IMG/VR virus record: IMGVR_UViG_3300025120_000323
Coordinates: 1-30,324 of that record
Reading direction: 5' to 3' (one strand)
From: a virus
Length of the DNA: 30,324 nt
Shown here one piece after another: positions 24,401 through 30,324 of this stretch (positions within the stretch are counted from its first letter, which is position 1; each line of letters begins with the position of its first letter). The notes under the pieces were generated by a model, which was not told the DNA's origin, searched no databases, and worked only from the letters and a program-made list of their open reading frames with translations. The position numbers were made by a program, and so were the translations under genes.

Positions 24401-24580
24401 AAGCCCTGTAGCTACGTTTTCAAAAAACCCTGCTTTTTCTTCTTCTACGGCAGGGCCATACAACTTTTCTAATTCTGAAGTTTTTTTAGCTATTTCTACA
24501 GACAGAAATCTAACTGCTTGTTCGTCTCCTGCGGATTTAGCATTTGCAACAGCTCTTTGTAATTCTGAAAGAGTAAACAT
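18473..24580 (-). CDS. Giant polyvalent virion protein with HExxH motif, 2035 aa
   Basis: The N-terminus has two Gly/Ala-rich hydrophobic stretches (about 52-80 and 113-145) that could insert in membranes. A long charged, low-complexity Lys/Glu region (about 550-860) follows. LHEATHAAT then gives a zinc-protease motif (His934, Glu935, His938), with NDFVAET supplying a likely third ligand Glu982. The C-terminal region (about 1480-1800: RTGANNKATEKYF, ALMYKSYGLQMYYSM) resembles the LPD38/PLxRFG-type domain of phage large polyvalent proteins, with a hydrophobic AVFFAGLQGIPLYGAI segment. Such proteins travel inside capsids and help genome ejection. Only a weak AGG element precedes the ATG. It is probably a late gene. 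The domain naming is from memory; the HExxH is seen directly. Confidence 0.75.
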   Translation of the reverse strand: MFTLSELQRAVANAKSAGDEQAVRFLSVEIAKKTSELEKLYGPAVEEEKAGFFENVATGLGAGAVGLYESAGLGAIALLEEEEELKAREKIQNAANFLRPEGGDKESLSYKLASGVGSIGALLPTAFLGPAALPAAGAIVGSAGSGEASERARAAGATEEQRNIAATKGFGIGLLELTPLGRVAKGLKIPGITKVLDKLGPKSINGIMDRVRSAGVTGVFEGAQEASAAILQNLTEQGYNPEKELIDAGVLDEATIGGGAGAIVQALADVLVKGRARTSKGGEAPTEVTDEDINVTEEEARVLRGTELGEEQIDMFSTELDAAELSDINRVGPTTQELEVGKAREEAEKYNIDAPEQLDMIKQFDAEEKQNIEDLKTIERFESNLESLEGRRQERTLTDRTRRREAVLQEVIESNPTNNYNTLTKAFQKELKDLGVTDTKVTNTEAGAIQKAVNFQKAETGTRLTKDVDRNADTASMEAQIPQRRSAAQTGDVSPEARPQTLADTVAEPKTLYSAPEMADVGKILKDANISEATQALVPDSLKTKPKQRLNATDTGEVSTSPPVTPKKVTTPKQVKTKVEAPVDTSSNIDGSIEFPTAVPRGAEFTNPKDVTAINTLLGKKIPRDKKGIEQTAQTYIKRFKRPADAFTAIAFEIAENTPKFRVQKGTPTSEKAKFAGTGGENTKATLQWIEKNLSPDAKAEVDKRVVEQQKESTKVEKDVTARAKQEQEDTKVKQRDAKTAVAVEKATKGKVQVVPDRKAPVKKAEKVVKETPKAQRKLNKEEQELARVADAVEKVQGKRGKNAKPALDETMSPAQLREKIAKDTDTFLKRGGNIDVLNLELNSKEEVALDNDLSTSIKTKVKNNDLKGALQDVAKTSTSKRITQIARALSNNMDGVSIGVGNVGGKAVSTFNPNTKTITLDPNKGATVHSLLHEATHAATFDVLNNKSHPVTKQLSKLYYDVQDQLGTAYGAEGVNDFVAETFSNASFQRTLASMNPKGEKISALQRFFRSITNYIRKLIGMNTKSANSALDAVDAVIMASLSPSPNTRNSGMLDATSDGVKDMLKDMGDIQRSISSGNKKLFVKNAVDFLNAGKEVNIKAKEALYKLTGSQALGDIARNVGFGSLGQQLHVAFERQRGGIQKANNKIKAVLADYDAWVKSNGIEAKEALDRLVYHSDYGATLYQVDPNKPQSDYKGKTDTSGNSLEDVWKAQRKDWNALGKSGQDQFNAQRAAYKNMYEALVRVINGEIDALGDGKVTPQKTRLKKQINERLIQARELEVYFPLVRQGKYKISFDTTIDGRVEPVFLMFENRTQRDNMLDEVKSDPNTVGDPVSYDGETNPSRFKNAPPESFVSDVLDVISASGKDADSAVQEQIMRLFIETLPETSFAKSLQKRKNVLGYDKDVRNAMQNKGYDLSAQVEKMKAVANIRQIEKEIDAIEFKDTPKDIKQSTFNSVREEMRLRAKFARTGANNKATEKYFQRSNQLAFIYTIGFNASSALVNLSQIPLVVGPFLSGKFGINNANKAIAQATKFVGASKLSIDEYYDIKDDVYTLKSSVEKKIRKTSPTAKKANEKIAMMKRMIPLVKMANDRGQIYHSELKDQLGVDDLGRKSNSNKILKFLDGTSAVSAIMFSSAERFNRQVALTASYNLVLDKMNNNKKYYSAVDGAFIDVPSSMSERMKKAAEEALYLTQETNGGAVLETAVGASQQGIGRVALMYKSYGLQMYYSMIKAGKLAINNMYGKNANSELRNMALKQLAGIHLSAVFFAGLQGIPLYGAISMMFDLFWFDDEEDDADTAFRKYIGEGWYKGAIAELTGVDVASRVRLTGLLLQENRFNKDPSLEESLAYYLGGPSLSTANRLYRGMGDLRDGELERGLESLAPAGLTNFYRSTVGRYVREGGIRTRRNDPIYDDMTISDFAAQALGFPPAEYTFRQEQTARNKRVERAITEKRTRLTKKFYVASTRGDYEEMSNIMDDINEHNQRHPVEAVTPSNIMKSVESHMDTTAKMHNGVTINPLMKYAIQKSNMEYRQ

Positions 24581-24601
24581 ACGATTACATACCTGCCTAA
24601 A

Positions 24602-26623
24602 TTAAGGTTTAGCGTACTGTTGCATTATACTTTGTAATTGAGATTGGTTTTGACTAGCCTGTTGTCTTGAACTATTAGTGCTTGTATTTGTATTGCTATT
24701 AGTTTGTTGTAAAGAATAACCACCTTGAGTAGCTATTTGTTGTAAGAAACTGTTAAGGATTGTTATAGCCTCATCTATATCGGCTTTTTCTAATAGTCTT
24801 TGATATTGCGATTCGTATCTTTCTAACAATCCTTGTTCTTCAAGAGTCAAACCTTCTTTAGCTTCCTTAGTTCTTAAAATTGTAAGTTGTGGGTTTATAG
24901 TCTTAAAAAATTCTTCACGTAACTTAATTGACTTGTCATGTAAAGAAGCTATCTCGTTAGCGATTTGAGAAGCGCTAGCTTGTTGTTGTACAATTTTATT
25001 AAGGTTAGCGGCGGTATCTGCTTTTAAAGCATCAATTTTATTTTTTATACCGTTTTGATTGTTTGCATATAATCTATCTGCTTCTTTATTATACATAGTT
25101 ATATCATCAGCAGAAATCCGCGCTAAAGTAGCCATAGACTTTTGACGCTCATCCATAACTCTACCCATAGCACGACCTGCTTCGGCGTTTATTTCTGTTG
25201 CTAACTTAGTGTCATTATCCATACGTTGTTTTTCTAAGGCCAAACGTTGATCAATACTAGCTTGCCTGCTTGCTACAGTGTTTGCATCGAACTTACCTCT
25301 AGCAATGCTAGCCCCACGCCCAGTACCACCTTCAATCAGCCCTCTAACACCCGCAGCGGCTCTTTCTTTTCTTAGGCGCTCAGGATCTAACAGTTCTTTA
25401 TCTAAAGCTTCTTTTTCTTTTAAGTACTTGTTGTACACAGCTTCTTGCCCAGCTCTGTCAAACCCACCTTTAGATTTGTCGCCACTGCTCATCCTAGTAA
25501 GTTCGTCTTGCTGTATTTTTGCAGGGTCTTTAGCCATATCCTTTTTAAGTGCGGCAGTAACTTCAGGTAACGCATCCGACACTTGTGTTCTACTTATTCC
25601 TGATGTGTCAGGGGTTGTAGACAGTCCAGCTACATCTAAACCGACACGAGATAAGTTTTGATTAACTTGTGATATACCATCAGAAGGAGGTTGAGAATCG
25701 TCTTGAGAGGTAGTTTGAGATCCAACTTGAGGAGCAAACACTCCTAAACCACCCATATCGGGTATTGTTTTTGGTGCAATAGTAGAGACAGGTGTTTGAG
25801 CTTGTTGTCCAGCAATTCCTGTAGCAGGAGGCGTATCAGCAGGCTGTGTAGTACTATCTTTAGTTTGGTCTTGTGGAGGTAAAGCGGCTTTACCAGCTTT
25901 AAGTTTATTTAATTGCTGTAATAAAGGTTCTCTTGATAGGGGTGGCGCGGCGTTAACACGGTCTTGCATACTATTAATAGCAGCATCAAACTCTTCAATG
26001 GTAGTAGGAGTTGGCTTAGAAAAAGCGTCTTTAATACCTGACACTGCGGTAGGGATGCTAGCGCTTTCCATTAAAGTTTTTTGTACTTTAACAGGCAATG
26101 CTTCAAAAGACTTTCTATCCATCCCTATAGCTTCTAACATTCTGTCAGATACTACACCGCCTCTTTGATAACCAATAATCCCGCCGTTAGCCATTTGCAT
26201 AGGAGGACGGGGAGCAGCGCGTAATCCCGCAGATGCGCCTTGAGGCATAGGGGGTCGTTGTCCTTGTTGTGGAGGTTTTGCTGGAGACATTTGTTGTTTT
26301 CTTTTCTTGTCTCTTTCACCTAAAATACCAGCCGTTTGTTTTACCAAGTCGTCTTTAGTACGCGCCATAGCATTTTGTTCTAACTGTTCGACTATAGTTG
26401 CAGGGCTTTGTTCCATAGATAGTCTAAGCTGGTTTTCAGCCATAGCTTTTTCAGAAGCTACTTTTTGTAAAGCAAGAGCATTCATTAGATCAGGAGTTAC
26501 TCCTTTACCAATATCAGCTTTCTGCTTTTGTTGTTCTTTTCCCATAGCTTGAGGATTTGCTCTAAGAACATTAGCTTGTTTGTCTATTCGGTTATCTAAA
26601 GTACCTAAACCCTGCTGTAACAT
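24602..26623 (-). CDS. Coiled-coil virion-associated protein with MANGGI motif, 673 aa
   Basis: AGGAG seven bases before the ATG gives a secure start. The N-terminal 115 residues are helical and Gln/Lys-rich. A Pro/Gln-rich linker (QQGQRPPMPQGASAG) leads to QMANGGIIGYQRGGVV (about 143-157). A disordered Pro/Thr/Gln-rich stretch (about 240-330) follows, then a long helical coiled-coil region (about 400-630) and a Gln/Ser/Asn-rich tail ending QQYAKP. No enzyme motif is seen. It lies between the 528-aa GG-motif protein and the giant polyvalent protein, so a tail or internal virion role (ejection or scaffold type) is likely. It shares the MAxGGI motif with its neighbour. Confidence 0.65.
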   Translation of the reverse strand: MLQQGLGTLDNRIDKQANVLRANPQAMGKEQQKQKADIGKGVTPDLMNALALQKVASEKAMAENQLRLSMEQSPATIVEQLEQNAMARTKDDLVKQTAGILGERDKKRKQQMSPAKPPQQGQRPPMPQGASAGLRAAPRPPMQMANGGIIGYQRGGVVSDRMLEAIGMDRKSFEALPVKVQKTLMESASIPTAVSGIKDAFSKPTPTTIEEFDAAINSMQDRVNAAPPLSREPLLQQLNKLKAGKAALPPQDQTKDSTTQPADTPPATGIAGQQAQTPVSTIAPKTIPDMGGLGVFAPQVGSQTTSQDDSQPPSDGISQVNQNLSRVGLDVAGLSTTPDTSGISRTQVSDALPEVTAALKKDMAKDPAKIQQDELTRMSSGDKSKGGFDRAGQEAVYNKYLKEKEALDKELLDPERLRKERAAAGVRGLIEGGTGRGASIARGKFDANTVASRQASIDQRLALEKQRMDNDTKLATEINAEAGRAMGRVMDERQKSMATLARISADDITMYNKEADRLYANNQNGIKNKIDALKADTAANLNKIVQQQASASQIANEIASLHDKSIKLREEFFKTINPQLTILRTKEAKEGLTLEEQGLLERYESQYQRLLEKADIDEAITILNSFLQQIATQGGYSLQQTNSNTNTSTNSSRQQASQNQSQLQSIMQQYAKP

Positions 26624-26645
26624 TTGTATCTCCTAAAAACTTTTA

Positions 26646-28232
26646 TTAACCACCAAATAAATCTGTATATAAATCAGCTAGACTTTTTGTTGTTCCTGCA
26701 AGCTGTGCGGCTTGACTAGGAGCGTTGTAAGAAACTGATTGCGCTTCTAACGGCAATCCCTGTAGCAATGACTGCATATATTGCACTTGCTTGTAGGGGA
26801 AGTCTCGTTCTTCTCTAAACTGAGCGTAATCTGCTGCCATACCTTCAGACTCAATACCTCGTTGAGTGGCACCTGCGGCTTCTTGCCTACCAAGTACATC
26901 AAACCCGTATTGATTAGCCATGTTCTGAGCTTCTATATTACGTCCTTGCTCAGTGTTAAACTGTTGTTGTGCTCTGTCATAAGCTTGGGCATACCCCTGT
27001 CCAGTTATATTAGCTAAGTTAGATTGCAAATTACGTTGTCCTTCCATGTCCATAAGAGCCTGACGTGAACCACCAAATGCACCTGCTTGTGTCATTCTAC
27101 CTGCGTTAGCTACACGGTCTATTTCAGCTTGACGCCTAGCCTCATCTATTTGAGGGTTAAGTGACGCCATAAGATAAGGGTTCATATATTGTTGAGCTTG
27201 CTCTGCGCCAAACGTTTGGGGGGTATACGTACCCATATTGTCAGGAGTAGCTAAAGAACCAATACCAGAAAATGCTTGGTTTTGTAGGTTAGATGTACCT
27301 GCGCTAAGTGGTCCTTCATAGGATTGATAGGCTTGATTACCTAAAGCCGCGCCTTTACCTAACATATCAGTTACATAATCACCTGCCCAACTAGATAAAG
27401 AAGATTCTTTACCTGCATATTCCCCTACCATAGGGTCAGTTCCGCCTGTAGAAGTGTCCCCCCCTCCTACTACTACTTCTCCCGCAGTTTGAAAATTAGT
27501 TTTAGGAATAGCATTTTGGTAGACAGAGCCGCCATAGTTATACGCTTGCGTAATTCCACCACCTGCCATTTTAGGCATAAACTTGTTAGGGTCTATTTGT
27601 TTACCTTGTTTGGGATTTCCTGTACGTGCTTCTCGTACGTTATCCATCATACCGTGCAATTGTTGTGCGCCTGCATCAGAGTTGCCATTACCTAAATGAC
27701 TAACAACATCAGCAGGAATAACAAACTCACCGTCACTAAGACGGGCTTCTTGTGTTCCATCAATACGCGCCGGAACTTGATCAGCCATTCCATCAGTCTT
27801 ACCTCCTAAATAATAACCTTTGTTAGTGGATGCAATACCTCCCATAGCCATGCCTGTAGGAGGTAAATTCTTTTGTGCTAGTTGAGCAGCTTGAGCTTGA
27901 GCTTTTGCCTGCGCTTCAGCTACGCTAGGCGGGGAAGTATCAGGGCGTTTTGCAAACTGCATGTCACTAAAATACCTACGTCCCGCACTCCCCGGTCTAC
28001 GTGGCTCTTGGCCTTCAGGAGTAGGTTGCATAGGCACTCGTTCACGAACCGCCTGTAACTCAGGTATTTTACCTTGATAACCTATTTTTGGCACTTCAGG
28101 TTGAAAATAATCATTAAGTCCACTAGTAGCCGCACCCTGTAATATGCCACTAACTAGGTCATTACTTAAAAAATTATTAACACTAGAATTATCGTCTGTT
28201 ATAGCGTCTACTAAATCCGCATACCAACCCAT
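26646..28232 (-). CDS. GG-motif virion or injection protein, 528 aa
   Basis: The ATG at 28232 forms a TGATG junction with the upstream gene and has GGAGA eight bases before it. Two turns, GMAMGGI (about 128-133) and KMAGGGI (about 222-228), flank a conserved-looking segment GMADQVPARIDG...ARLSDGEFVIPADVVSHLG (about 149-182) that I associate with marine phage virion proteins. The C-terminal half (about 335-500) is helical with QAGAFGGSRQALMDMEGQRN and GYAQAYDRAQQQF, typical of phage DNA-injection or tail-associated proteins. It has no membrane segment. It is likely a minor virion protein; the exact location in the particle is unknown. Confidence 0.65.
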   Translation of the reverse strand: MGWYADLVDAITDDNSSVNNFLSNDLVSGILQGAATSGLNDYFQPEVPKIGYQGKIPELQAVRERVPMQPTPEGQEPRRPGSAGRRYFSDMQFAKRPDTSPPSVAEAQAKAQAQAAQLAQKNLPPTGMAMGGIASTNKGYYLGGKTDGMADQVPARIDGTQEARLSDGEFVIPADVVSHLGNGNSDAGAQQLHGMMDNVREARTGNPKQGKQIDPNKFMPKMAGGGITQAYNYGGSVYQNAIPKTNFQTAGEVVVGGGDTSTGGTDPMVGEYAGKESSLSSWAGDYVTDMLGKGAALGNQAYQSYEGPLSAGTSNLQNQAFSGIGSLATPDNMGTYTPQTFGAEQAQQYMNPYLMASLNPQIDEARRQAEIDRVANAGRMTQAGAFGGSRQALMDMEGQRNLQSNLANITGQGYAQAYDRAQQQFNTEQGRNIEAQNMANQYGFDVLGRQEAAGATQRGIESEGMAADYAQFREERDFPYKQVQYMQSLLQGLPLEAQSVSYNAPSQAAQLAGTTKSLADLYTDLFGG

Positions 28233-30324
28233 CAATCTTCTCCAAGTAACTTTAATAGTTCATCATTTCTTTTTAACAATCCACCTTTTGCAGCGGCTAC
28301 TCCAAACCCACTAGGACCATACCCTCCAAAAGGACTGGCATAAAATTGCTCTTGTTGAGGTGTAGCAAATATACTATCAAAGTCGTATAAATAGTCTATA
28401 TCTGCAACGCCCATTTGTTGTGTAGTAGCCACAGTAGGTTGAGCCGCTTGTTGTGCAAACTGTTCACGGGCTAAGTCATCGAACTTATTTAACTTAGCAT
28501 ACCTTTCTGCGTCTGCCTGTAGTTCTAGTTGTCGATCTTGCGCTAACTTTTGTTCTACATCAAACTGTTGTTCTTGTTCTAATTTTTGTTGCGCTGCTAT
28601 CGCATCATTGTATGCATATAACCCTGTAGCTGCAAACTGCGAATCAGGATCAAATACAACATCTTGACCTGCTAGAGACTGTTCTAGCATAATTTGGTCG
28701 TTAATGTCAATTACACCATCATTGTTAACATCATACTGTAATTGTTGATCGGTTGGAACAAAAGAAGTAGGGTCAGTAAGTACTTCTTGTTCTGCAATTA
28801 TAGAGGCTACAAAATCTATATCTGCATCGGTTACTTCTTGCGCAGGTTTACCTACAAAATTAGCTACTGTTTCTATATCAAACCCTAAGTCTGCTAAACC
28901 TTCGTCGAATCTAGCTAGTAGGTTCTCTTCTGTAGTACCTAATGCTTCTAGTAAACTATCTTCTGTAGTACCTAGTTCAGCAGATACATCAGATATAGCT
29001 TTAGATAAAGCTTCATCACGGTCTATACCTGCATTTTCGTTTTCTTGTAATTTTTCTAATATGTTAGTTTCTAATTCACTAACTTGAGTTTCAACACCTT
29101 CAAACCGTGTTTTAAAATCTTCTCGTATATCATCTTCAGTCTTACCTAACTGAGTAAGTAAGTCATCTTTAGTAGTTCCTAACTCAGCAGATACATCATC
29201 TATTGCTTGTGCAAGTGCGTCAGCTCTATCTATACCTGCATCTTCGTACTCTTTCATCCTATCTAGAATGGTAGTTTCTAGTTCACTTACTTGAGTTTCA
29301 ACACTTCCAAAACGAGTTTCAAAATCGTCTCGTATATTTTCTTCAGTTTTCCCTAACTGAGTAAGTAAGTCTTCTTTAGTAGTGTCAAGATCTCCTGCTA
29401 CGTCTTCTATAGCTAAAGCTAATGCAGTATCTGCATCTACATTAATATCTTGGTACTCTTTCATCCTATCTAGGATGGTAGTTTCTAGTTCACTTACTTG
29501 AGTTTCAACACTTCCAATAGCAGTGGTTAAATCTCCTACATCTACCTCAAGTTGATCAGCAACTGCTTGTATAGCGTCATCTCTTTCAACTCCGGCTTCT
29601 ACTAACGTGTCAATAGCTGTTTGCGCATCAGCAATAGCATCAGCAGTTAGCCCAACAGCGGTTTCTACATCAGCAATAGCACTCGCATTACTATCTAAAA
29701 GAGTAGTTAAAGATTCTACATCCGTACCAAGTTGAGTCGCTAAATCTGCAATTGCTTGGTCTCGCTCAACACCATCCTCGATCATACCGTCTAGCGTAGT
29801 TTGAATGCCTGTAATAGATGTAGCATTTGCATTGAGCAGTTCAGTTAGGGATTCTACATCTGTGCCAAGCTGAGTAGCTAGACTTGCAATAGCCTCATCA
29901 CGAGATACGTCACCTTCGAGCATACCGTCTAACGTAGTTTGTATACCTGTAATAGATTTAGCATTTGCATTGAGCAGTTCAGTTAATGCAGTGGTATCTA
30001 AACCTTGTTGTTCAGCAATAGCTGCAATAGCTTCATCGCGTGATACACCTGATTTAACCAAAGCATCTACACTTGCTTGTACACCTGTAATAGATTTAGC
30101 ATTTGCATTGAGCAGTTCAGTTAGTGCAGTGGTATCTAAACCTTGTTGTTCAGCAATAGCTGCAATAGCTTCATCTCGTGAAGTACCCGCTTCTACTAAA
30201 GCATCTACACTTGCTTGTACACCTGTAATAGATTTAGCATTTGCATTGAGCAGTTCAGTTAGTGCAGTGGTATCTAAACCTTGTTGTTCAGCAATAGCTG
30301 CAATAGCTTCATCTCGTGAAGTAC
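28232..30324 (-). CDS. Repeat-rich virion or fibre-like protein, partial (697 aa visible)
   Basis: The reading frame stays open to the right edge of the window, so the N-terminus is missing; a TTG at 30061 inside it is not a credible start. The visible part opens with at least four 46-residue repeats (SRDEAIAAIAEQQGL, then LTELLNANAKSITG), passes through degenerate units, and then two 69-residue repeats (VETQVSELETTILDRMKEY). The C-terminal third has a dockerin-like calcium loop DVNNDGVIDINDQ, a Gln-rich helix (QKLEQEQQFDVEQKLAQDRQ) and an AAAKGGLLKR end. All of this suggests a long helical, rod-like structural protein such as a tail fibre or tape-like internal protein. The stop overlaps the next start (TGATG). 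Confidence 0.7.
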   Translation of the reverse strand, partial: TSRDEAIAAIAEQQGLDTTALTELLNANAKSITGVQASVDALVEAGTSRDEAIAAIAEQQGLDTTALTELLNANAKSITGVQASVDALVKSGVSRDEAIAAIAEQQGLDTTALTELLNANAKSITGIQTTLDGMLEGDVSRDEAIASLATQLGTDVESLTELLNANATSITGIQTTLDGMIEDGVERDQAIADLATQLGTDVESLTTLLDSNASAIADVETAVGLTADAIADAQTAIDTLVEAGVERDDAIQAVADQLEVDVGDLTTAIGSVETQVSELETTILDRMKEYQDINVDADTALALAIEDVAGDLDTTKEDLLTQLGKTEENIRDDFETRFGSVETQVSELETTILDRMKEYEDAGIDRADALAQAIDDVSAELGTTKDDLLTQLGKTEDDIREDFKTRFEGVETQVSELETNILEKLQENENAGIDRDEALSKAISDVSAELGTTEDSLLEALGTTEENLLARFDEGLADLGFDIETVANFVGKPAQEVTDADIDFVASIIAEQEVLTDPTSFVPTDQQLQYDVNNDGVIDINDQIMLEQSLAGQDVVFDPDSQFAATGLYAYNDAIAAQQKLEQEQQFDVEQKLAQDRQLELQADAERYAKLNKFDDLAREQFAQQAAQPTVATTQQMGVADIDYLYDFDSIFATPQQEQFYASPFGGYGPSGFGVAAAKGGLLKRNDELLKLLGED
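28678..28735 (-). other. Dockerin-like calcium-binding loop in the repeat protein
   Basis: The encoded segment YDVNNDGVIDINDQIMLEQ has Asp/Asn at positions 1, 3, 5 and 9 and Asp at 12 of an EF-hand-type loop (DVNNDGVIDIND), followed by a helix. This is the pattern of a single dockerin F-hand. Two such motifs make a true dockerin and only one is clear here, so calcium binding is plausible and cohesin binding is not implied. Confidence 0.6.
29027..29440 (-). repeat. Two 207-bp coding repeats (69 aa each)
   Basis: Units at 29234-29440 and 29027-29233 encode similar 69-residue blocks sharing TT-K-DLLTQLGKTE, a DDF/EDF-TRF segment and VETQVSELET. Flanking diverged half-units share the same elements. 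They are much less alike in DNA than the 138-bp units to the right. Unit sizes of 46 and 69 residues are both multiples of 23, hinting at a common 23-residue building block. Confidence 0.75.
29771..30324 (-). repeat. Tandem 138-bp coding repeats (46 aa each)
   Basis: At least four head-to-tail units occur with exact 138-bp phase (boundaries near 30322, 30184, 30046 and 29908). Bases 30061-30186 and 30199-30324 are identical over 126 bp. Units further left diverge step by step. The array runs off the window edge, so the copy number is unknown. It encodes the repeating part of the fibre-like protein. Confidence 0.9.

Noticed and set aside
18473-24580. N4-type giant virion RNA polymerase
   Set aside because: No T7-like RNA polymerase motifs were found. 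The protein has instead a HExxH site and polyvalent-protein-like regions.
29771-30324. CRISPR-like array
   Set aside because: The repeats are 138 bp without spacers and stay in one reading frame, so they are coding tandem repeats.
1-30324. tRNA genes
   Set aside because: Reading for T-arm (GGTTCGA-type) and acceptor pairing gave no convincing cloverleaf; a dedicated tRNA scan could still find one.

Overview
This window looks like part of the genome of a tailed double-stranded DNA bacteriophage, most likely an uncultured marine phage of a Gram-negative (proteobacterial) host. Evidence: densely packed genes with ATGA, GTGA and TGATG junctions; a complete phage-type replication set (family A DNA polymerase with proofreading domain, PrimPol-DUF927-type primase-helicase, SNF2 helicase, single-strand binding protein, three small nucleases); and very large virion-type proteins with the MAxGGI/GG-turn motifs I associate with marine phage structural proteins. 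The host guess rests on a consensus sigma-70 promoter and on family resemblance only. No capsid, terminase, portal, lysis, integrase or tRNA gene is in the window, so this is a fragment.

Layout. Bases 1-596 hold no gene. This regulatory or origin-like region is packed with TGTTACA/TGTAACA heptamers, a 32-bp inverted repeat, a consensus promoter (TTGACA-16 bp-TATAAT) and operator-like palindromes. Rightward genes then run from 597 to 18404. First come small early genes and a three-gene cassette: a DUF3150-like protein, a MoxR/CobS-like AAA+ ATPase, and a HExxH metallopeptidase-VWA protein. A block of unrecognised genes follows (4431-7303). Next is the DNA metabolism block: VRR-NUC nuclease, GIY-YIG protein, DNA polymerase, RecB/Cas4-like nuclease, HNH-like basic protein, SNF2 helicase, a small conserved phage protein, an HTH protein, a Cys4 protein, SSB, primase-helicase and a final small protein. 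A Rho-independent terminator at 18439-18474 closes this strand.

From 18473 to the right edge everything is on the minus strand, converging on that terminator. In transcription order there is a long repeat-rich protein cut by the window end, a 528-aa GG-motif virion protein, a 673-aa coiled-coil protein and a 2035-aa polyvalent protein with a HExxH motif and hydrophobic segments. These look like late virion, internal or ejection proteins.

The replication genes form one plausible machine: primase-helicase, SSB, polymerase, helicase and nucleases. The polymerase carries Leu at the position equivalent to E. coli Pol I Phe762, and HDS instead of HDE in motif C. The least explained parts are the DUF3150-AAA-metallopeptidase/VWA cassette with its duplicated GTTATAAC operator, the heptamer-rich left region, two structured-looking intergenic leaders, and the recently amplified 138-bp coding repeats at the right edge.
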